The notes: generated by a model from the sequence alone, not told the origin. A DNA stretch of 64,000 nucleotides from Mycolicibacterium cosmeticum (GCF_000613185.1 NZ_CCBB010000003.1:1116001-1180000), one strand, 5' to 3'. Positions 11,469 through 20,800 are shown, counted from the stretch's first letter. A program made the numbers and translations.

Positions 11469-12451
11469 TAGGCGGGCTCTTTGAGGGTGGCCAGCAGCCG
11501 CCGCGCCGCGGTCACCCGCGCCGCGGCGGCGCCGGTCAGCTCGTCCAGCGCGCATTCCGGGTCGGCGGGCGGGCCCATGTGGCCGCACCCGCGCGGGCAG
11601 TCCTGCACCGCCTCGGCCAGATCCGAGAAGGCCTGCACCACGTCGTCGGGCGCGATGTGCGCCAGCCCGAACGACCGCACGCCGGGCGTGTCGATCACCC
11701 AGCCGGACTCCCGCAGCGGCAGGGCGATCGACTGCGTCGACGTGTGCCGGCCCTTGCCCACCCCGGTCACCTCGCCGGTGGCCCGGTCTGCTTCGGGCAC
11801 AAGGCGATTCACCAGTGTCGACTTCCCGACACCGGAATGCCCCAGCAGCACCGTCACCTTGCCGGCCAGCATCGGTGCCACCACGTCCAGTGGGTCGTCG
11901 CGTCCGGCGGTCACCACCGTCAGGTCCAGGTCGATGAACTGGGCGGCGAACGGTTCCGCCGGCGCGAGGTCCGATTTGGTGAGGCACAGGATCGGTTCCA
12001 GCCCACCGGCGTAGGCGGCGATCAAGGCCCGCTCCACGAACCCGGTGCGGGGCGGCGGGTCGGCCAGGGCCACCACGATGAGCAGCTGATCGGCGTTGGC
12101 GACCACCACCCGTTCGGTGGGGTCGGTGTCATCGGCCGTGCGGCGCAACACCGTTCGGCGCTCCGCACGGCGCACGATGCGTGCCAGCGTGTCGGCCCGT
12201 CCGGACAGGTCGCCCACGATCCCGACCTCGTCGCCGACCACGATCGGGGTGCGGCCCAGTTCCCTGGCCCGCATCGCGGTCACGTGGCGGTCCGGGTCGC
12301 CGTCGAGGGCACACCCCCACCGGCCGCGGTCCACCGTGACAACCATCGCCTCGGCGGCGTCGGCATGGTCGGGGCGATTCTTGGTGCGCGGCCGCGACCC
12401 CTTGCCCGGGCGCACCCGGACATCGGACTCGTCGTAGTCGGCCGCTCTCAA
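11465..12451 (-). CDS. rsgA: Ribosome small-subunit GTPase RsgA
   Basis: 328 residues from TTG 12451, five bases after the aroA stop; the protein then reads RAADYDESDVRVRPGKG, as in orthologues, while the longer ORF to 12670 lies inside aroA. The N-terminal OB-fold segment (about 35-110) is followed by a circularly permuted GTPase domain: G4 LTKSD comes first, then G1 GHSGVGKS, then G3 DTPGVR. The C-terminal zinc finger has CPRGCGH and a later Cys (DPEC). RsgA acts late in 30S subunit maturation and checks the decoding centre. It is probably cotranscribed with aroA, an arrangement conserved in mycobacteria (Rv3228-Rv3227). Confidence 0.94.
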   Translation of the reverse strand: MRAADYDESDVRVRPGKGSRPRTKNRPDHADAAEAMVVTVDRGRWGCALDGDPDRHVTAMRARELGRTPIVVGDEVGIVGDLSGRADTLARIVRRAERRTVLRRTADDTDPTERVVVANADQLLIVVALADPPPRTGFVERALIAAYAGGLEPILCLTKSDLAPAEPFAAQFIDLDLTVVTAGRDDPLDVVAPMLAGKVTVLLGHSGVGKSTLVNRLVPEADRATGEVTGVGKGRHTSTQSIALPLRESGWVIDTPGVRSFGLAHIAPDDVVQAFSDLAEAVQDCPRGCGHMGPPADPECALDELTGAAAARVTAARRLLATLKEPAY

Positions 12452-12456
12452 ATCCG

Positions 12457-13734
12457 CTATCCCCGGTCGTCCAACAGCATTTCGGTCCACATGCCGGGAA
12501 AGTCCGGCAGGGTCTTGGCCGTCGTACCGATGTCCTCGACCGTCACGCCGGGCACCCGCAACCCGATGATCGCACCCGCGGTGGCCATCCGGTGGTCGGC
12601 GTAAGAATGCCAGGTGCCGCCGTGCAACGGGACGGCCGTGATGACCAGACCGTCGGACGTCTCGGCGCACTGCCCGCCCAGGCCGTTGATCTCGGCGCTC
12701 AGCGCGGCCAGCCGATCCGTCTCGTGGCCCCGCAGATGCGCGATGCCGCGCAGGGTGGACACCGATCCCTCGGTGGCCAGCGCGGCGAGCGCGGCGATGG
12801 ACGGGGCCAATTCACCGACATCGTGCAGGTCCACGTCGATGCCACCGTAGGACGGCGCGCCTTGCACCTCCAGATGTGTTTCCTTCTGCACCGCAATGAC
12901 ACCGAGTCGGGCCAGCAGGCCGAGGATGACCTCGGCGGGCTGGATGCTCACCGCGGGCCACCGGTCGATCCGCACGGTCCCGCCGGTGACCGCCGCCGCC
13001 GCCAGGAACGGCACGGAGTTGGACAGGTCGGGCTCGATGTCCCAGTGCCGGGCCGCGACCGTGCCCGGCTCGACACGCCACCGGTTGGGCAGCGAATCAT
13101 CCACGGTTACACCGGCATCGCGCAACATCGACACCGTCATCCCGATATGCGGGGCCGAGGGGACCGAGTCGCCGGTGTGCACCACGGTCAGCCCGTCCCG
13201 GAAGGTCGCGCCGGCCAGCAGCAGGCCCGAGACGAACTGCGACGACCCGGAGGCGTCGATATGCACTTCGCCACCGTCGGCACCGCCGTGCCCGAGCACC
13301 CGGAACGGCAGACCGTCACCGTCGATGCGCACGCCGACATCCCGCAACCCGTTCAGCAGCGGGGCGATCGGCCGGGCCCGCGCCTGCTCGTCGCCGTCGA
13401 AGGTCACCGTTTCGGCGCCCAGGGCGGCCACCGCGGGAACGAACCGCAGCACCGTGCCGGCCAGCCCGCAGTCGATCCGGGTGCCGGGTGCCGGGGCGAT
13501 GGTCCCACCGATGGTCAGGTCGGTGTCGCCGGTGACGGTCAGGCCGAGGGCCTGCAGCGCGCCGATCATCAGGTCGGTGTCCCGGCTGCGCAGCGCGCCA
13601 CCCACGGTCGACTCGCCCTGCGACGCGGCCAGCGCGGCCAGGATCAGTGCCCGGTTGGTCAGCGATTTGGACCCGGGCACCGTCACGGTGGCGTTCACGG
13701 GTTCGGAAGTCGACGGTGCCGGCCAGTCAGTCAC
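12457..13734 (-). CDS. aroA: 3-phosphoshikimate 1-carboxyvinyltransferase (EPSP synthase)
   Basis: 425 residues from GTG 13734; the protein starts [22 protein letters not shown], which fits the family, while the ORF to 13839 overlaps the divergent gene. Signature elements are [16 protein letters not shown] near residue 21, GLAGTVLRF near residue 91 (the usual N-AGT loop is LAGT here) and HRMATAGAI near the C-terminus. It makes EPSP from shikimate-3-phosphate and PEP in the biosynthetic shikimate pathway. It is separate from the catabolic quinate genes at 37-45 kb. Its start is only 19 bases from the divergent SRAP gene, so the two promoters must reach into each other's gene. Confidence 0.95.
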   Translation of the reverse strand: MTDWPAPSTSEPVNATVTVPGSKSLTNRALILAALAASQGESTVGGALRSRDTDLMIGALQALGLTVTGDTDLTIGGTIAPAPGTRIDCGLAGTVLRFVPAVAALGAETVTFDGDEQARARPIAPLLNGLRDVGVRIDGDGLPFRVLGHGGADGGEVHIDASGSSQFVSGLLLAGATFRDGLTVVHTGDSVPSAPHIGMTVSMLRDAGVTVDDSLPNRWRVEPGTVAARHWDIEPDLSNSVPFLAAAAVTGGTVRIDRWPAVSIQPAEVILGLLARLGVIAVQKETHLEVQGAPSYGGIDVDLHDVGELAPSIAALAALATEGSVSTLRGIAHLRGHETDRLAALSAEINGLGGQCAETSDGLVITAVPLHGGTWHSYADHRMATAGAIIGLRVPGVTVEDIGTTAKTLPDFPGMWTEMLLDDRG

Positions 13735-13753
13735 GACCTCTATCCTGCCTGGT

Positions 13754-14524
13754 ATGTGTGGGCGATTTGCGGTGACCACCGACCCGGCGCTGCTGGCCGA
13801 GAAAATCAAGGCGCTCGACGAGACCGTCGCGGCCGCCAAAGAGGGCGGTTCCGACTACACCCCCAACTACAACGTGGCACCCACCACGACCATCAGCACC
13901 GTGGTCAAACGACACACGCAACCCGACGACGAGTCCACCCGCCGCCTGCGCTCGATGCGCTGGGGACTGATCCCGCCGTGGGCCAAGACCACCGCCGAGG
14001 GCGGGCCCGAGACCAAGGGCCCGCTGCTGATCAACGCCCGCGCCGAGACGTTGACCACCTCGCCGGCGTTCCGCGGGTCGGCCAAGAGCAAGCGCTGCCT
14101 GGTGCCGATGGACGGCTGGTACGAATGGCGGCCCAACCCGGCCGCCGACGGTAAGAAGGCCACCAAGACGCCGTTCTACATGTACGCCGGTGACGGTGAA
14201 CCGCTGTTCATGGCGGGGCTGTGGTCCACCTGGCGGCCCAAAGATGCCGCCAGGGACAGCGCGCCGCTGCTCAGCTGCACCATCATCACCACCGACGCCG
14301 CCGCCCAACTCGCCGACATCCACGACCGGATGCCGCTGACCATCAGCGAGGCCGACTGGGATCGCTGGCTGGACCCGGACGCGCCGATCGACGAGGGACT
14401 GCTGCGCGGGCACGGCGACCTGGACCGCATCGAGATCCGCGAGGTGTCCCGGCTGGTGAACAGCACCCGCAACAACGGTCCCGAGTTGATCGAGGCCGCC
14501 CAGCCCGAGCCGGGTCTGTTTTGA
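13754..14524 (+). CDS. SRAP-domain abasic-site DNA-protein crosslinking protein (HMCES/YedK family)
   Basis: 256 residues from ATG 13754, so that Cys2 becomes the mature N-terminus (MCGRF), which fixes the start. The family forms a thiazolidine crosslink between Cys2 and abasic sites in single-stranded DNA and so protects replication forks. Other active-site residues are present: Asn in NARAET, Glu in DGWYEW and His in HDRMP. A short charged insert is seen around residues 20-45. It is the orthologue of Rv3226c. It overlaps the following methyltransferase gene by 4 bases (TTGA). Confidence 0.92.
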   Translation: MCGRFAVTTDPALLAEKIKALDETVAAAKEGGSDYTPNYNVAPTTTISTVVKRHTQPDDESTRRLRSMRWGLIPPWAKTTAEGGPETKGPLLINARAETLTTSPAFRGSAKSKRCLVPMDGWYEWRPNPAADGKKATKTPFYMYAGDGEPLFMAGLWSTWRPKDAARDSAPLLSCTIITTDAAAQLADIHDRMPLTISEADWDRWLDPDAPIDEGLLRGHGDLDRIEIREVSRLVNSTRNNGPELIEAAQPEPGLF

Positions 14525-15975
14525 ACGACGACGTCGTCGACGCCCTCGGCGCGGACCTGCGGGCGGCCGGCTACACCGTCGACGGGGTGGCCGAACTGCT
14601 CGGCCCCGACGCCCACGCCGCCCTCGGCCGGGGTGTGTGGTGGCCGGCCCTGCGTGCCTGCGACGCCGCCGGGGGACCGTTGGCCACCCTGGTGCGGTTG
14701 TTCCTCCTCGGCGCCGACGAGAGCCCGCAGCGGGCCGCCGAGGCGTTCCCGACGGCGGGCTTGGCCGCGTTGACGGCGGACGGCGTGCTGGAGGACACGG
14801 GCGAGACGGTGCGCGCGATCCTGGACATCCGGCCCTACAGCGACTTCCTCGTGGTCTCCGATCAGGATGCCGCCCTGCGCAGCGGCCCGCTGCACCGTGA
14901 TCACGTGCTCGGCATCGGCGGCGCCTCGATCTCCCTGGCCCGTGCCGTGGTCCGTACGCCGGCGCGGCGTGCCCTGGACCTCGGCACCGGTTGCGGTGTG
15001 CAGGCCCTGCACCTGGATGCTCATTGCGAGCAGATCGTGGCCACCGACACCAACGAACGCGCGCTGGCGCTGGCCGCGGCCACCGCCCGGCTCAACGGCA
15101 TGTCCTGGGATCTGCGCCACGGCAGTCTGTTCGAGCCGGTGGCGGGGGAGCGGTTCGACCTCATCGTGTCCAACCCGCCGTTCGTGGTGGGCGCCGGCGA
15201 CATGGACTACATCTACCGCGACTCCGGGGTGGCCGGAGACGGCTTGTGCCGCAGCATCGTCGAACAGGTCGCCGACCACCTCAACCCCGGTGGCACCGCG
15301 CACATCATGGCCAACTGGATCGTGCGCGGGGACGATTGGCGCACCCGGGTGCGGGACTGGCTGGCGGGCACCGGTCTGCACGCCTGGGTGGTACAGCGTG
15401 AGCTCGCCGACCCGGTCAGCTACGTCGCGCTGTGGCTGGCCGACGCCGGCGAGCCGACGGAACAGGCCGCGCAGCGCGGCGGTGCGTGGCTGGACTGGTT
15501 CGCCGAGCAGGGCATCACGGGTATCGGCATGGGGTTGATCTCGTTGCGGGTGCCGGCTGCCGGTGAACGCCCGGAACATACGTGCGAGGAAATTCTCGAC
15601 GAGCCGGTCACCGGGCCGGAGGTCGACGCCTTCTTCGCGCGCCGCGCGTTCCTGCGGCACACCACCGACGAGGAGCTGCTGGCCGCCCGATTGTCCACGG
15701 CCCCGGTGCTTTTGGAGGAGCAGTCGCTGCCCGGTGAGCACGGCTGGCAGCAGATCGGTGCGGCGGTGCGCCGCCCCGGCGGGCCTGCCGCGGTGATCGG
15801 CGTCGACGAGGTGCTGCGCGCCCTGCTGGCGGGCTGCCGCGGTGAGGTACCGCTGGGCGCGTTGATCGACCTGCTCGCCGCCCATCACGGGGTCGACGCC
15901 GGCGCGCTCGCTGAGGCCGCGCTGCCGGAGATCCGCACCGCCATCGGCCGCGGAATCCTCTATCAGGCCGACTGA
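14521..15975 (+). CDS. Class I SAM-dependent methyltransferase, RlmG/HemK-like
   Basis: 484 residues from TTG 14521, which overlaps the SRAP stop codon; no other start fits that junction. The N-terminal 130 residues form a helical pre-domain seen in related actinobacterial proteins (DUF7059-type). The Rossmann methyltransferase core has SAM motif I LDLGTGCGVQALHL near residue 155, the acidic residue in ATDTNERAL, and the substrate-binding motif SNPPF near residue 217. NPPF points to a nitrogen atom of a nucleobase or a Gln side chain as target, so rRNA or protein methylation is possible. The exact substrate is unknown. It is probably cotranscribed with the SRAP gene. Confidence 0.82.
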   Translation: MNDDVVDALGADLRAAGYTVDGVAELLGPDAHAALGRGVWWPALRACDAAGGPLATLVRLFLLGADESPQRAAEAFPTAGLAALTADGVLEDTGETVRAILDIRPYSDFLVVSDQDAALRSGPLHRDHVLGIGGASISLARAVVRTPARRALDLGTGCGVQALHLDAHCEQIVATDTNERALALAAATARLNGMSWDLRHGSLFEPVAGERFDLIVSNPPFVVGAGDMDYIYRDSGVAGDGLCRSIVEQVADHLNPGGTAHIMANWIVRGDDWRTRVRDWLAGTGLHAWVVQRELADPVSYVALWLADAGEPTEQAAQRGGAWLDWFAEQGITGIGMGLISLRVPAAGERPEHTCEEILDEPVTGPEVDAFFARRAFLRHTTDEELLAARLSTAPVLLEEQSLPGEHGWQQIGAAVRRPGGPAAVIGVDEVLRALLAGCRGEVPLGALIDLLAAHHGVDAGALAEAALPEIRTAIGRGILYQAD

Positions 15976-15989
15976 CGCCGCGCCGGTGT

Positions 15990-16769
15990 TCAATTGCTCC
16001 TCGCGTGCGCGGTGACGACCGCGTAGGGGGCGCCGAACTCGACCCCGCCCGGACCGGCGTACGCGGCGAAGGCCGCCTCGAAGGCGCCCACCAGCCGGGC
16101 GCGGGTCCCGTCGTCGAGCCGGGCCAGGATGTCCAGGTGCATGGGCGATTCCCGGGTGATGAGGTCCACCGCCTGTTCCACGGACGCGAATCGCCAAGGG
16201 TGCACACCGTTTTCGATGGTGACATCGGTGAAGTCGGCGGCCAGCCGGGACCGCGCGGTATCCGGGTCACCCCACTGATCCGGGCCGTACGGCGCCGGCG
16301 GCGGCGGGCCGAGCACCTCCAGGATCGGCGTGTAGAACGGGTTGTCGGCATCGCGCACCCAGGTGGAGAATCCGAGCACCCCGCCCGGGCGCAGCAACCG
16401 GGCCAGTTCGGCGACCATGGCGACGGGCTCCACGAAGATGATGCCCATATTCGACACGGCCGCATCGAAACTCGCATCGGCCAGGCCGGTGGCGCTGGCA
16501 TCGGCGGCCACCCAGCGCACCGCGTCGCCACCGGGCTTCTCGGCGGCGATGGCCAGCAACTCCGGGGTGATGTCCACGCCGGTCACGCGGGCGCCGGCGG
16601 CCGCGGCGGCCAGCGCCGCGTTGCCGGTGCCGCAGGCCAGGTCCACCAACTCGGCCCCGGACAGTGGGAGCCGGGCACCGACCGCGGTGAGCACCTCGGC
16701 GGCGATGGGCGCGATACGTTCGGCGACGGATTCATACCGCCCCGCGGACCAGATCGACGAGTTGGGCAC
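15990..16769 (-). CDS. Class I SAM-dependent methyltransferase (UbiE/COQ5-like)
   Basis: 259 residues from GTG 16769. A Rossmann-type methyltransferase domain occupies residues 15-150: motif I VDLACGTGNAALAAAAAGARVTGVD with the acidic residue at the end of strand 2 (GVDIT), then ADASATGLADASFDAA and LARLLRPGGVL. The C-terminal part is variable and gives no substrate. Small-molecule O- or C-methylation is most likely by family; no target can be named. It is 14 bases downstream of chrA on the same strand and convergent with the RlmG-like gene. Confidence 0.8.
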   Translation of the reverse strand: MPNSSIWSAGRYESVAERIAPIAAEVLTAVGARLPLSGAELVDLACGTGNAALAAAAAGARVTGVDITPELLAIAAEKPGGDAVRWVAADASATGLADASFDAAVSNMGIIFVEPVAMVAELARLLRPGGVLGFSTWVRDADNPFYTPILEVLGPPPPAPYGPDQWGDPDTARSRLAADFTDVTIENGVHPWRFASVEQAVDLITRESPMHLDILARLDDGTRARLVGAFEAAFAAYAGPGGVEFGAPYAVVTAHARSN

Positions 16770-16783
16770 GGCCCCAGCCTAGG

Positions 16784-17935
16784 TCAGCCGACCGGCAGTC
16801 CGACCAGATACGCACCGATGCCCAGGGCCGCCGCGCCGATCAACGTGCTGACCACGCCGCGGCGGGCCACCAGCAGCGCCACCGCGGCCAGCGCCAGCAC
16901 GCCGAACTGCCACAGGTGCTGGGCGGCCAGCGCCAACGGCACCGCCGAGCCGGTGATGGCACCGATGACGGCCGGCCCGGCGCCGGTCAGGAAGGCCTGC
17001 ACGTACCGGTTCGCGCGCAGTGCGTCGAAATGCCTGCCGCCGCCGATCACCATGACGAACGACGGGCCGAACGCGACCAGAGCCGCCAGCAGGGCACCGC
17101 CGACGCCCGCGGCCGCGTAACCCACCACCGCCACGGTGTGCAGCACCGGCCCGGGGGTGATCTGGCCGAGGGCCACCGCGTTGAGGAACTCGGCGTCGGT
17201 CATCCAGTGATGCCGGTGCACGGCGTCGTCCTGCATCAGCGGGATGATGACGAACCCGCCGCCGTAGGACAGCGCACCCACCTTGAACGCCGTCCACACC
17301 AGGGCCGGTATCCCGGCCAGCGCCGGGGCCGCGGCCAGCAGCACCGGCCAGGCCTGCGCGCCGGCCCGTGACGGGGCGATGCGGGCCGCGATCTCCAGCA
17401 CCCCGGCGGCGATCAGCACCAGCACCAGCCACGGGCCGGTCAGGGCCGCGGCGACCGCACCGGCGATGAAATAGCCGATCCAGCGGATCCTGGGCCAGGG
17501 CGTCGCACCGGCCCGTCGCCAGCTGGAGGGGATCAGCCCGACGGCGGCGTGCAGCGCGACGGCCGCCACCGCCGCGCCGGCCCCGGCGGCTGCGCCCCGC
17601 GCCCAGCCGGGCGCACCGCCGGACAGGAAGAACGCCGCCAGCGCCAGGATGACGACCAGCCCGGGCAGGATGAACGCCAGCCCGCCGACGAGTGCGCCGC
17701 GCACGCCGCGCAGACGCCAGGCGGTGTAGATGGCCAGCTGCGTCGACGCGGGACCGGGCAGCAGGTTCATGGCCGCGATGGCGTCCTCGAACTCGTCGGC
17801 GTCCAGCCACCGCCGCCGCTGCACACACAGTTCGCGCAGCATCGCGATATGGGTCGGTGGCCCACCGAAACCCAGACAGCCGATCCGGCCCCACTGTGCG
17901 GTGATCGTCGTCAGCGGCACCAGGCGCTCGGCCAC
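16784..17935 (-). CDS. chrA: Chromate ion transporter ChrA
   Basis: 383 residues from GTG 17935, typical for the two-domain long-chain CHR family. Two homologous membrane halves are visible, each opening with the family signature: FGGPPTHIAML near residue 23 with NLLPGPASTQLAIY, and GGGFVIIPLMQ near residue 220 with ALGQITPGPVLHT. About ten hydrophobic helices are predicted by eye. ChrA exports chromate driven by proton motive force; many genomic homologues are untested and may carry other anions. It sits between a GNAT gene (15-base gap) and a methyltransferase gene, on the same strand. Confidence 0.9.
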   Translation of the reverse strand: MAERLVPLTTITAQWGRIGCLGFGGPPTHIAMLRELCVQRRRWLDADEFEDAIAAMNLLPGPASTQLAIYTAWRLRGVRGALVGGLAFILPGLVVILALAAFFLSGGAPGWARGAAAGAGAAVAAVALHAAVGLIPSSWRRAGATPWPRIRWIGYFIAGAVAAALTGPWLVLVLIAAGVLEIAARIAPSRAGAQAWPVLLAAAPALAGIPALVWTAFKVGALSYGGGFVIIPLMQDDAVHRHHWMTDAEFLNAVALGQITPGPVLHTVAVVGYAAAGVGGALLAALVAFGPSFVMVIGGGRHFDALRANRYVQAFLTGAGPAVIGAITGSAVPLALAAQHLWQFGVLALAAVALLVARRGVVSTLIGAAALGIGAYLVGLPVG

Positions 17936-17950
17936 AGGCGTCCCTTCGGG

Positions 17951-18277
17951 TCAGCGTTTGCGCACCAGCTCGACTGCCGCCTCGGTCACCGCGTCCACCG
18001 CAGCGGCGTAGGTTTCGTCGTCGGGGTGCTTCTTCACGAAGCTTTCCACAAACGGACACAGCGGCACGATGCGCAGTCCCGCGTCGGCGGTCTCACGCAG
18101 CGCTTGCCGAATCAGCGTGCTGGCCAAGCCTTTACCGCCGAACTGCTCGCCGATCTCGGTGTGGAAGAAGATCCGCTGCCCGCCATGATCCAGATATTCG
18201 GCGAAGCCGGCCAGCTCGTCGCCGTAGTACACCTCGAACCGCGACAACTGTTCAGCCAGAACCACCCTGGCGTTCAT
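17951..18277 (-). CDS. Small GNAT acetyltransferase (YjdJ/NATD1-like)
   Basis: 108 residues from ATG 18277, which overlaps the TGA of the upstream SDR gene (ATGA). The protein is the minimal GNAT fold typical of the YjdJ/NATD1 group: a beta hairpin with YYGDELAGFAEY, then IFFHTEIGEQFGGKGLASTLIR containing the acetyl-CoA pyrophosphate loop (Q/G-x-G-K-G/A), and a final strand ending IVPLCPFVESFVKKHP. Family members bind acetyl-CoA; the substrate is not known. A longer ORF to 18844 is a shadow of the SDR gene. Confidence 0.85.
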   Translation of the reverse strand: MNARVVLAEQLSRFEVYYGDELAGFAEYLDHGGQRIFFHTEIGEQFGGKGLASTLIRQALRETADAGLRIVPLCPFVESFVKKHPDDETYAAAVDAVTEAAVELVRKR

Positions 18278-19128
18278 CCGCGGTATCCCGGCGGGTTCGG
18301 GGTGTCCACCCACAGGTCGACGCCGAGGTCCGAGCCGGGCACGCAGTCGTACACGGACAGGTCGGTGACCCCGGAGTCCAGCAGCACGTCCTCGCACAGC
18401 AGACTCTGCCCGGTGTACTCGCGGGCGGGTTTGGTGAAGATCGCGTACGCCGCATCCGCGTACACCTCGGGTTTGCGGGCCTTGGCCATCGCCTCGTCGC
18501 CGCCCAGCAGATTCTGCACCGCGGCGGTGGCGACCAGGGTGCGCGGCCACAAGGTGTTCGACGCAATCCCAGCCTCGCGCATCTCCTCGGCGATGCCCAG
18601 CGCACACAACGTCATGCCGAACTTCGCCATCATGTAGGCCGTCGGCTTGAGCCACTGCGATTCCAGCCGCAACGGTGGCGACAGGGTCAGGATGTGCGGG
18701 TTGGCGCGGCCCTTCATGTGCGGGATACAGGCCTGCGACACCGCGTACGTGCCGCGGATCTGGATGCCGTTCATCAGGTCGAACCGCTTGAGCGGCACTT
18801 CCTCGATGGAGCCCAGGTTGATCGCCGAGGCGTTGTTGACGCACAGGTCGATACCGCCGAACCGCTCGACGGTCTGGGCCACCGCCGCCGCCACCGAGTC
18901 GCCGTCGCGGACGTCACCGACGATGGGCAGCGCCTGCCCGCCGGCCTCCTCGATCTCCTTGGCCGCGGTGTAGACGGTGCCCTCGAGTTTGGGATGCGGT
19001 TCGGCGGTCTTGGCCAGCAGCGCGATATTGGCGCCGTCGGCGGCGGCCCGCTTGGCGATGGCCAGCCCGATACCGCGGCTGGCGCCGGAGATGAACATGG
19101 TCTTCCCGGATAGTGGCGCTTCAGTCAT
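18274..19128 (-). CDS. Short-chain dehydrogenase/reductase (HSDL2-like, Rv3224)
   Basis: 284 residues from ATG 19128. Classical SDR fold: cofactor-binding GASRGIG at residues 15-21, NNAS near 98, and the active-site Tyr and Lys in AYMMAK (Tyr-x3-Lys) near 163-168. The longer C-terminus resembles the HSDL2 group of SDRs, which lacks a firmly known substrate. The orthologue is Rv3224. It is the first of a run with the small GNAT gene, then chrA and the methyltransferase, all on the minus strand with overlaps or short gaps. Confidence 0.88.
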   Translation of the reverse strand: MTEAPLSGKTMFISGASRGIGLAIAKRAAADGANIALLAKTAEPHPKLEGTVYTAAKEIEEAGGQALPIVGDVRDGDSVAAAVAQTVERFGGIDLCVNNASAINLGSIEEVPLKRFDLMNGIQIRGTYAVSQACIPHMKGRANPHILTLSPPLRLESQWLKPTAYMMAKFGMTLCALGIAEEMREAGIASNTLWPRTLVATAAVQNLLGGDEAMAKARKPEVYADAAYAIFTKPAREYTGQSLLCEDVLLDSGVTDLSVYDCVPGSDLGVDLWVDTPNPPGYRG

Positions 19129-19137
19129 GGGTGCACC

Positions 19138-19629
19138 CTATGCCGCGCGGATATCGGCGATCACGGCGTTGGTGGCAGCGACCAGATCCTGCGGGGCCAG
19201 CGCCACGTCCCAGCCCCGCTTGCCCGCGCTGCACAGCACCCGGTCCCACTCCAGCGCCGAGGCGTCGACCACGGTCGGCAGCGCCCGCCGTTGCCCCAGC
19301 GGCGAGATGCCGCCCAGCACGTAGCCGGTGGAGCGTTCGGCCGCGGCCCGGTCGGCCATGGTCACCTTGGCGAAGCCCAGTGCCGCCGCGGCCGCCTTGA
19401 GCGACAGTTTCGACGGCACCGGCAGCACCGCCACCGCGAGATCGCGGCCGGCGGCCACCACCAGGGTCTTGAAGATCTGCGCCGGGTCCAGCCCGTGCGC
19501 GGCGGCCAGCTGGTCGACGGCCTCCGCGCCGAACGAGTCGGCGCGCGGGTCGTGCTCGTACCTCAGGATCTCGTGCTCGACGCCGGCGCCGACGAGGGCC
19601 GCGATCGCCGGGGTCGCTGCGCGTGTCAC
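19138..19629 (-). CDS. ybaK: Cys-tRNA(Pro)/Cys-tRNA(Cys) deacylase YbaK
   Basis: 163 residues from GTG/ATG-type start at 19629. It is a free-standing INS-like editing domain. The invariant catalytic-site Lys lies in IFKTLVV near residue 53, and the Gly-rich loop GGISPLGQRR near residue 108 matches the YbaK/EbsC family. It hydrolyses Cys-tRNA(Pro) formed by mistake by prolyl-tRNA synthetase. The M. tuberculosis orthologue is annotated as two pieces (Rv3224A/B); here the gene is intact. It is divergent from sigH, and the sigH promoter starts 18 bases upstream of it. Confidence 0.9.
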   Translation of the reverse strand: MTRAATPAIAALVGAGVEHEILRYEHDPRADSFGAEAVDQLAAAHGLDPAQIFKTLVVAAGRDLAVAVLPVPSKLSLKAAAAALGFAKVTMADRAAAERSTGYVLGGISPLGQRRALPTVVDASALEWDRVLCSAGKRGWDVALAPQDLVAATNAVIADIRAA

Positions 19630-19647
19630 CGGGCCAGCCTAGTGCCG

Positions 19648-19674
19648 GGAATGACCAACCCAGGTACCGGCGTT
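19648..19674 (+). promoter_or_regulatory. SigH-type autoregulatory promoter of sigH
   Basis: GGAATG (19648-19653), preceded by G, a 17-base spacer and CGTT (19671-19674) match the published SigH consensus gGGAAYA-N16/17-cGTT in all but one position. Transcription would start near 19681, about 75 bases before GTG 19755. A second GGAAC at 19772 has a spacer of 20 or more to the next CGTT and was not used. Confidence 0.75.
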
Positions 19675-19754
19675 ACTGCAGGTGCGACGGGGCGCAACAG
19701 CCGCCGGCGAGATTTGTCGGCGTCAACCTCTAGGATCGTGGAAGGAGTTTCTCA

Positions 19755-19838
19755 GTGTCAACGGCATGCCTGGAACGTCCGGCGTACTTGCTGGAGCCGT
19801 TCGGCCGTGCCGAGAGGGAAGGGATGGGTCCAGTCACG
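19755..19838 (+). other. N-terminal extension of SigH (possible long isoform)
   Basis: This 28-codon segment is translated only if GTG 19755 is used. In Streptomyces SigR, and by report also in a mycobacterial SigH, an equivalent extension on the autoregulated transcript makes an unstable isoform that gives a self-limiting response. Here both the long and the short starts have good ribosome-binding sites, which fits that design. Isoform production is inferred, not seen. Confidence 0.5.
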
Positions 19839-20474
19839 ATGACCGATATAGACGAGGCCGCACCCGCCCCGACCGAAGAGACCGACGCCGAACTCACCGC
19901 CCGCTTCGAACGCGACGCCATCCCGCTGCTGGACCAGCTCTACGGTGGCGCGCTGCGGATGACGCGTAACCCCGCCGATGCCGAGGACCTGGTGCAGGAA
20001 ACCATGGTCAAGGCGTATGCCGGGTTCCGGTCGTTCCGTGAGGGCACGAATCTGAAGGCGTGGCTCTACCGCATCCTGACGAACACCTACATCAACAACT
20101 ACCGCAAGAAGCAGCGTCAGCCGTCGGAGTATCCGACCGACGAGATCACCGACTGGCAGCTGGCGTCCAATGCCGAGCACAGCTCGACGGGTTTGCGGTC
20201 CGCGGAGGTGGAGGCGCTGGAAGCGCTGCCGGACAGCGAGATCAAGGATGCTCTGCAAGCATTACCTGAGGAATTCCGGATGGCGGTCTACTACGCCGAT
20301 GTCGAGGGATTCCCGTACAAGGAGATCGCGGAAATCATGGAAACCCCGATCGGGACGGTGATGTCTCGACTGCACCGAGGCCGCAAGCAACTGCGTGACC
20401 TGCTGGCCGATGTCGCACGTGACCGCGGATTCATGCGCGGTGGGCAGCTCGCCAGCGAGGAGGTCTCGTCATGA
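19755..20474 (+). CDS. sigH: ECF RNA polymerase sigma factor SigH
   Basis: 239 residues counted from GTG 19755, which has AAGGAG at 19742-19747, spacing 7. Shorter starts at ATG 19824 (AGAGG at spacing 6) and ATG 19839 give the size usual for SigH and also look usable. Region 2 contains [20 protein letters not shown] and the -10-recognising [15 protein letters not shown]; region 4 contains [25 protein letters not shown] and [14 protein letters not shown]. SigH directs the thioredoxin, heat and thiol-oxidation response and is held by the zinc anti-sigma RshA, encoded next with a 4-base ATGA overlap. An autoregulatory promoter lies upstream. Confidence 0.95.
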   Translation: MSTACLERPAYLLEPFGRAEREGMGPVTMTDIDEAAPAPTEETDAELTARFERDAIPLLDQLYGGALRMTRNPADAEDLVQETMVKAYAGFRSFREGTNLKAWLYRILTNTYINNYRKKQRQPSEYPTDEITDWQLASNAEHSSTGLRSAEVEALEALPDSEIKDALQALPEEFRMAVYYADVEGFPYKEIAEIMETPIGTVMSRLHRGRKQLRDLLADVARDRGFMRGGQLASEEVSS

Positions 20475-20782
20475 ATGACGAGTTCACCCGCAACGACGAG
20501 CACACGTTCGTCCCTCCCGTCGGCCCGGTCGACCCCGACCATCCCGAGTGCGCCGCGGTGATCGCCGAGGTGTGGACGCTGCTCGACGGCGAATGCACCC
20601 CGGAAACCAGGGACAAGCTGCGGCATCACCTCGACGAATGCCCGACCTGCCTGCGTCATTACGGGGTCGAGGAGCGGGTCAAGAAAATGATCGCCGCCAA
20701 ATGCGGCGGCGAGAAGGCCCCGGACACCCTCCGCGCCCGGCTGCGGCTGGAGATCAGCCGCACCACCATCATCAGGGGCTGA
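20471..20782 (+). CDS. rshA: Redox-sensing zinc anti-sigma factor RshA
   Basis: 103 residues; ATG 20471 overlaps the sigH stop. The ZAS motif H53-x3-C57-x2-C60 is present, with further Cys at 27 and 42. RshA binds SigH in the reduced state and releases it when the cysteines are oxidised or when PknB phosphorylates the pair, according to work on the M. tuberculosis homologue. The C-terminal region is basic ([17 protein letters not shown]). The gene ends 18 bases before a strong terminator. Confidence 0.94.
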   Translation: MNDEFTRNDEHTFVPPVGPVDPDHPECAAVIAEVWTLLDGECTPETRDKLRHHLDECPTCLRHYGVEERVKKMIAAKCGGEKAPDTLRARLRLEISRTTIIRG

Positions 20783-20800
20783 GCCAACCCCTGTCACCAG

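Noticed and set aside
12896..13753. Upstream extension of the SRAP frame to 12896
   Set aside because: It runs antisense through aroA; the SRAP mechanism needs Cys2 right after the start Met at 13754.
19772..19801. Second SigH-type promoter within the sigH 5' end
   Set aside because: GGAAC and the following CGTT are 20 or more bases apart, too long for SigH, which uses 16-18.
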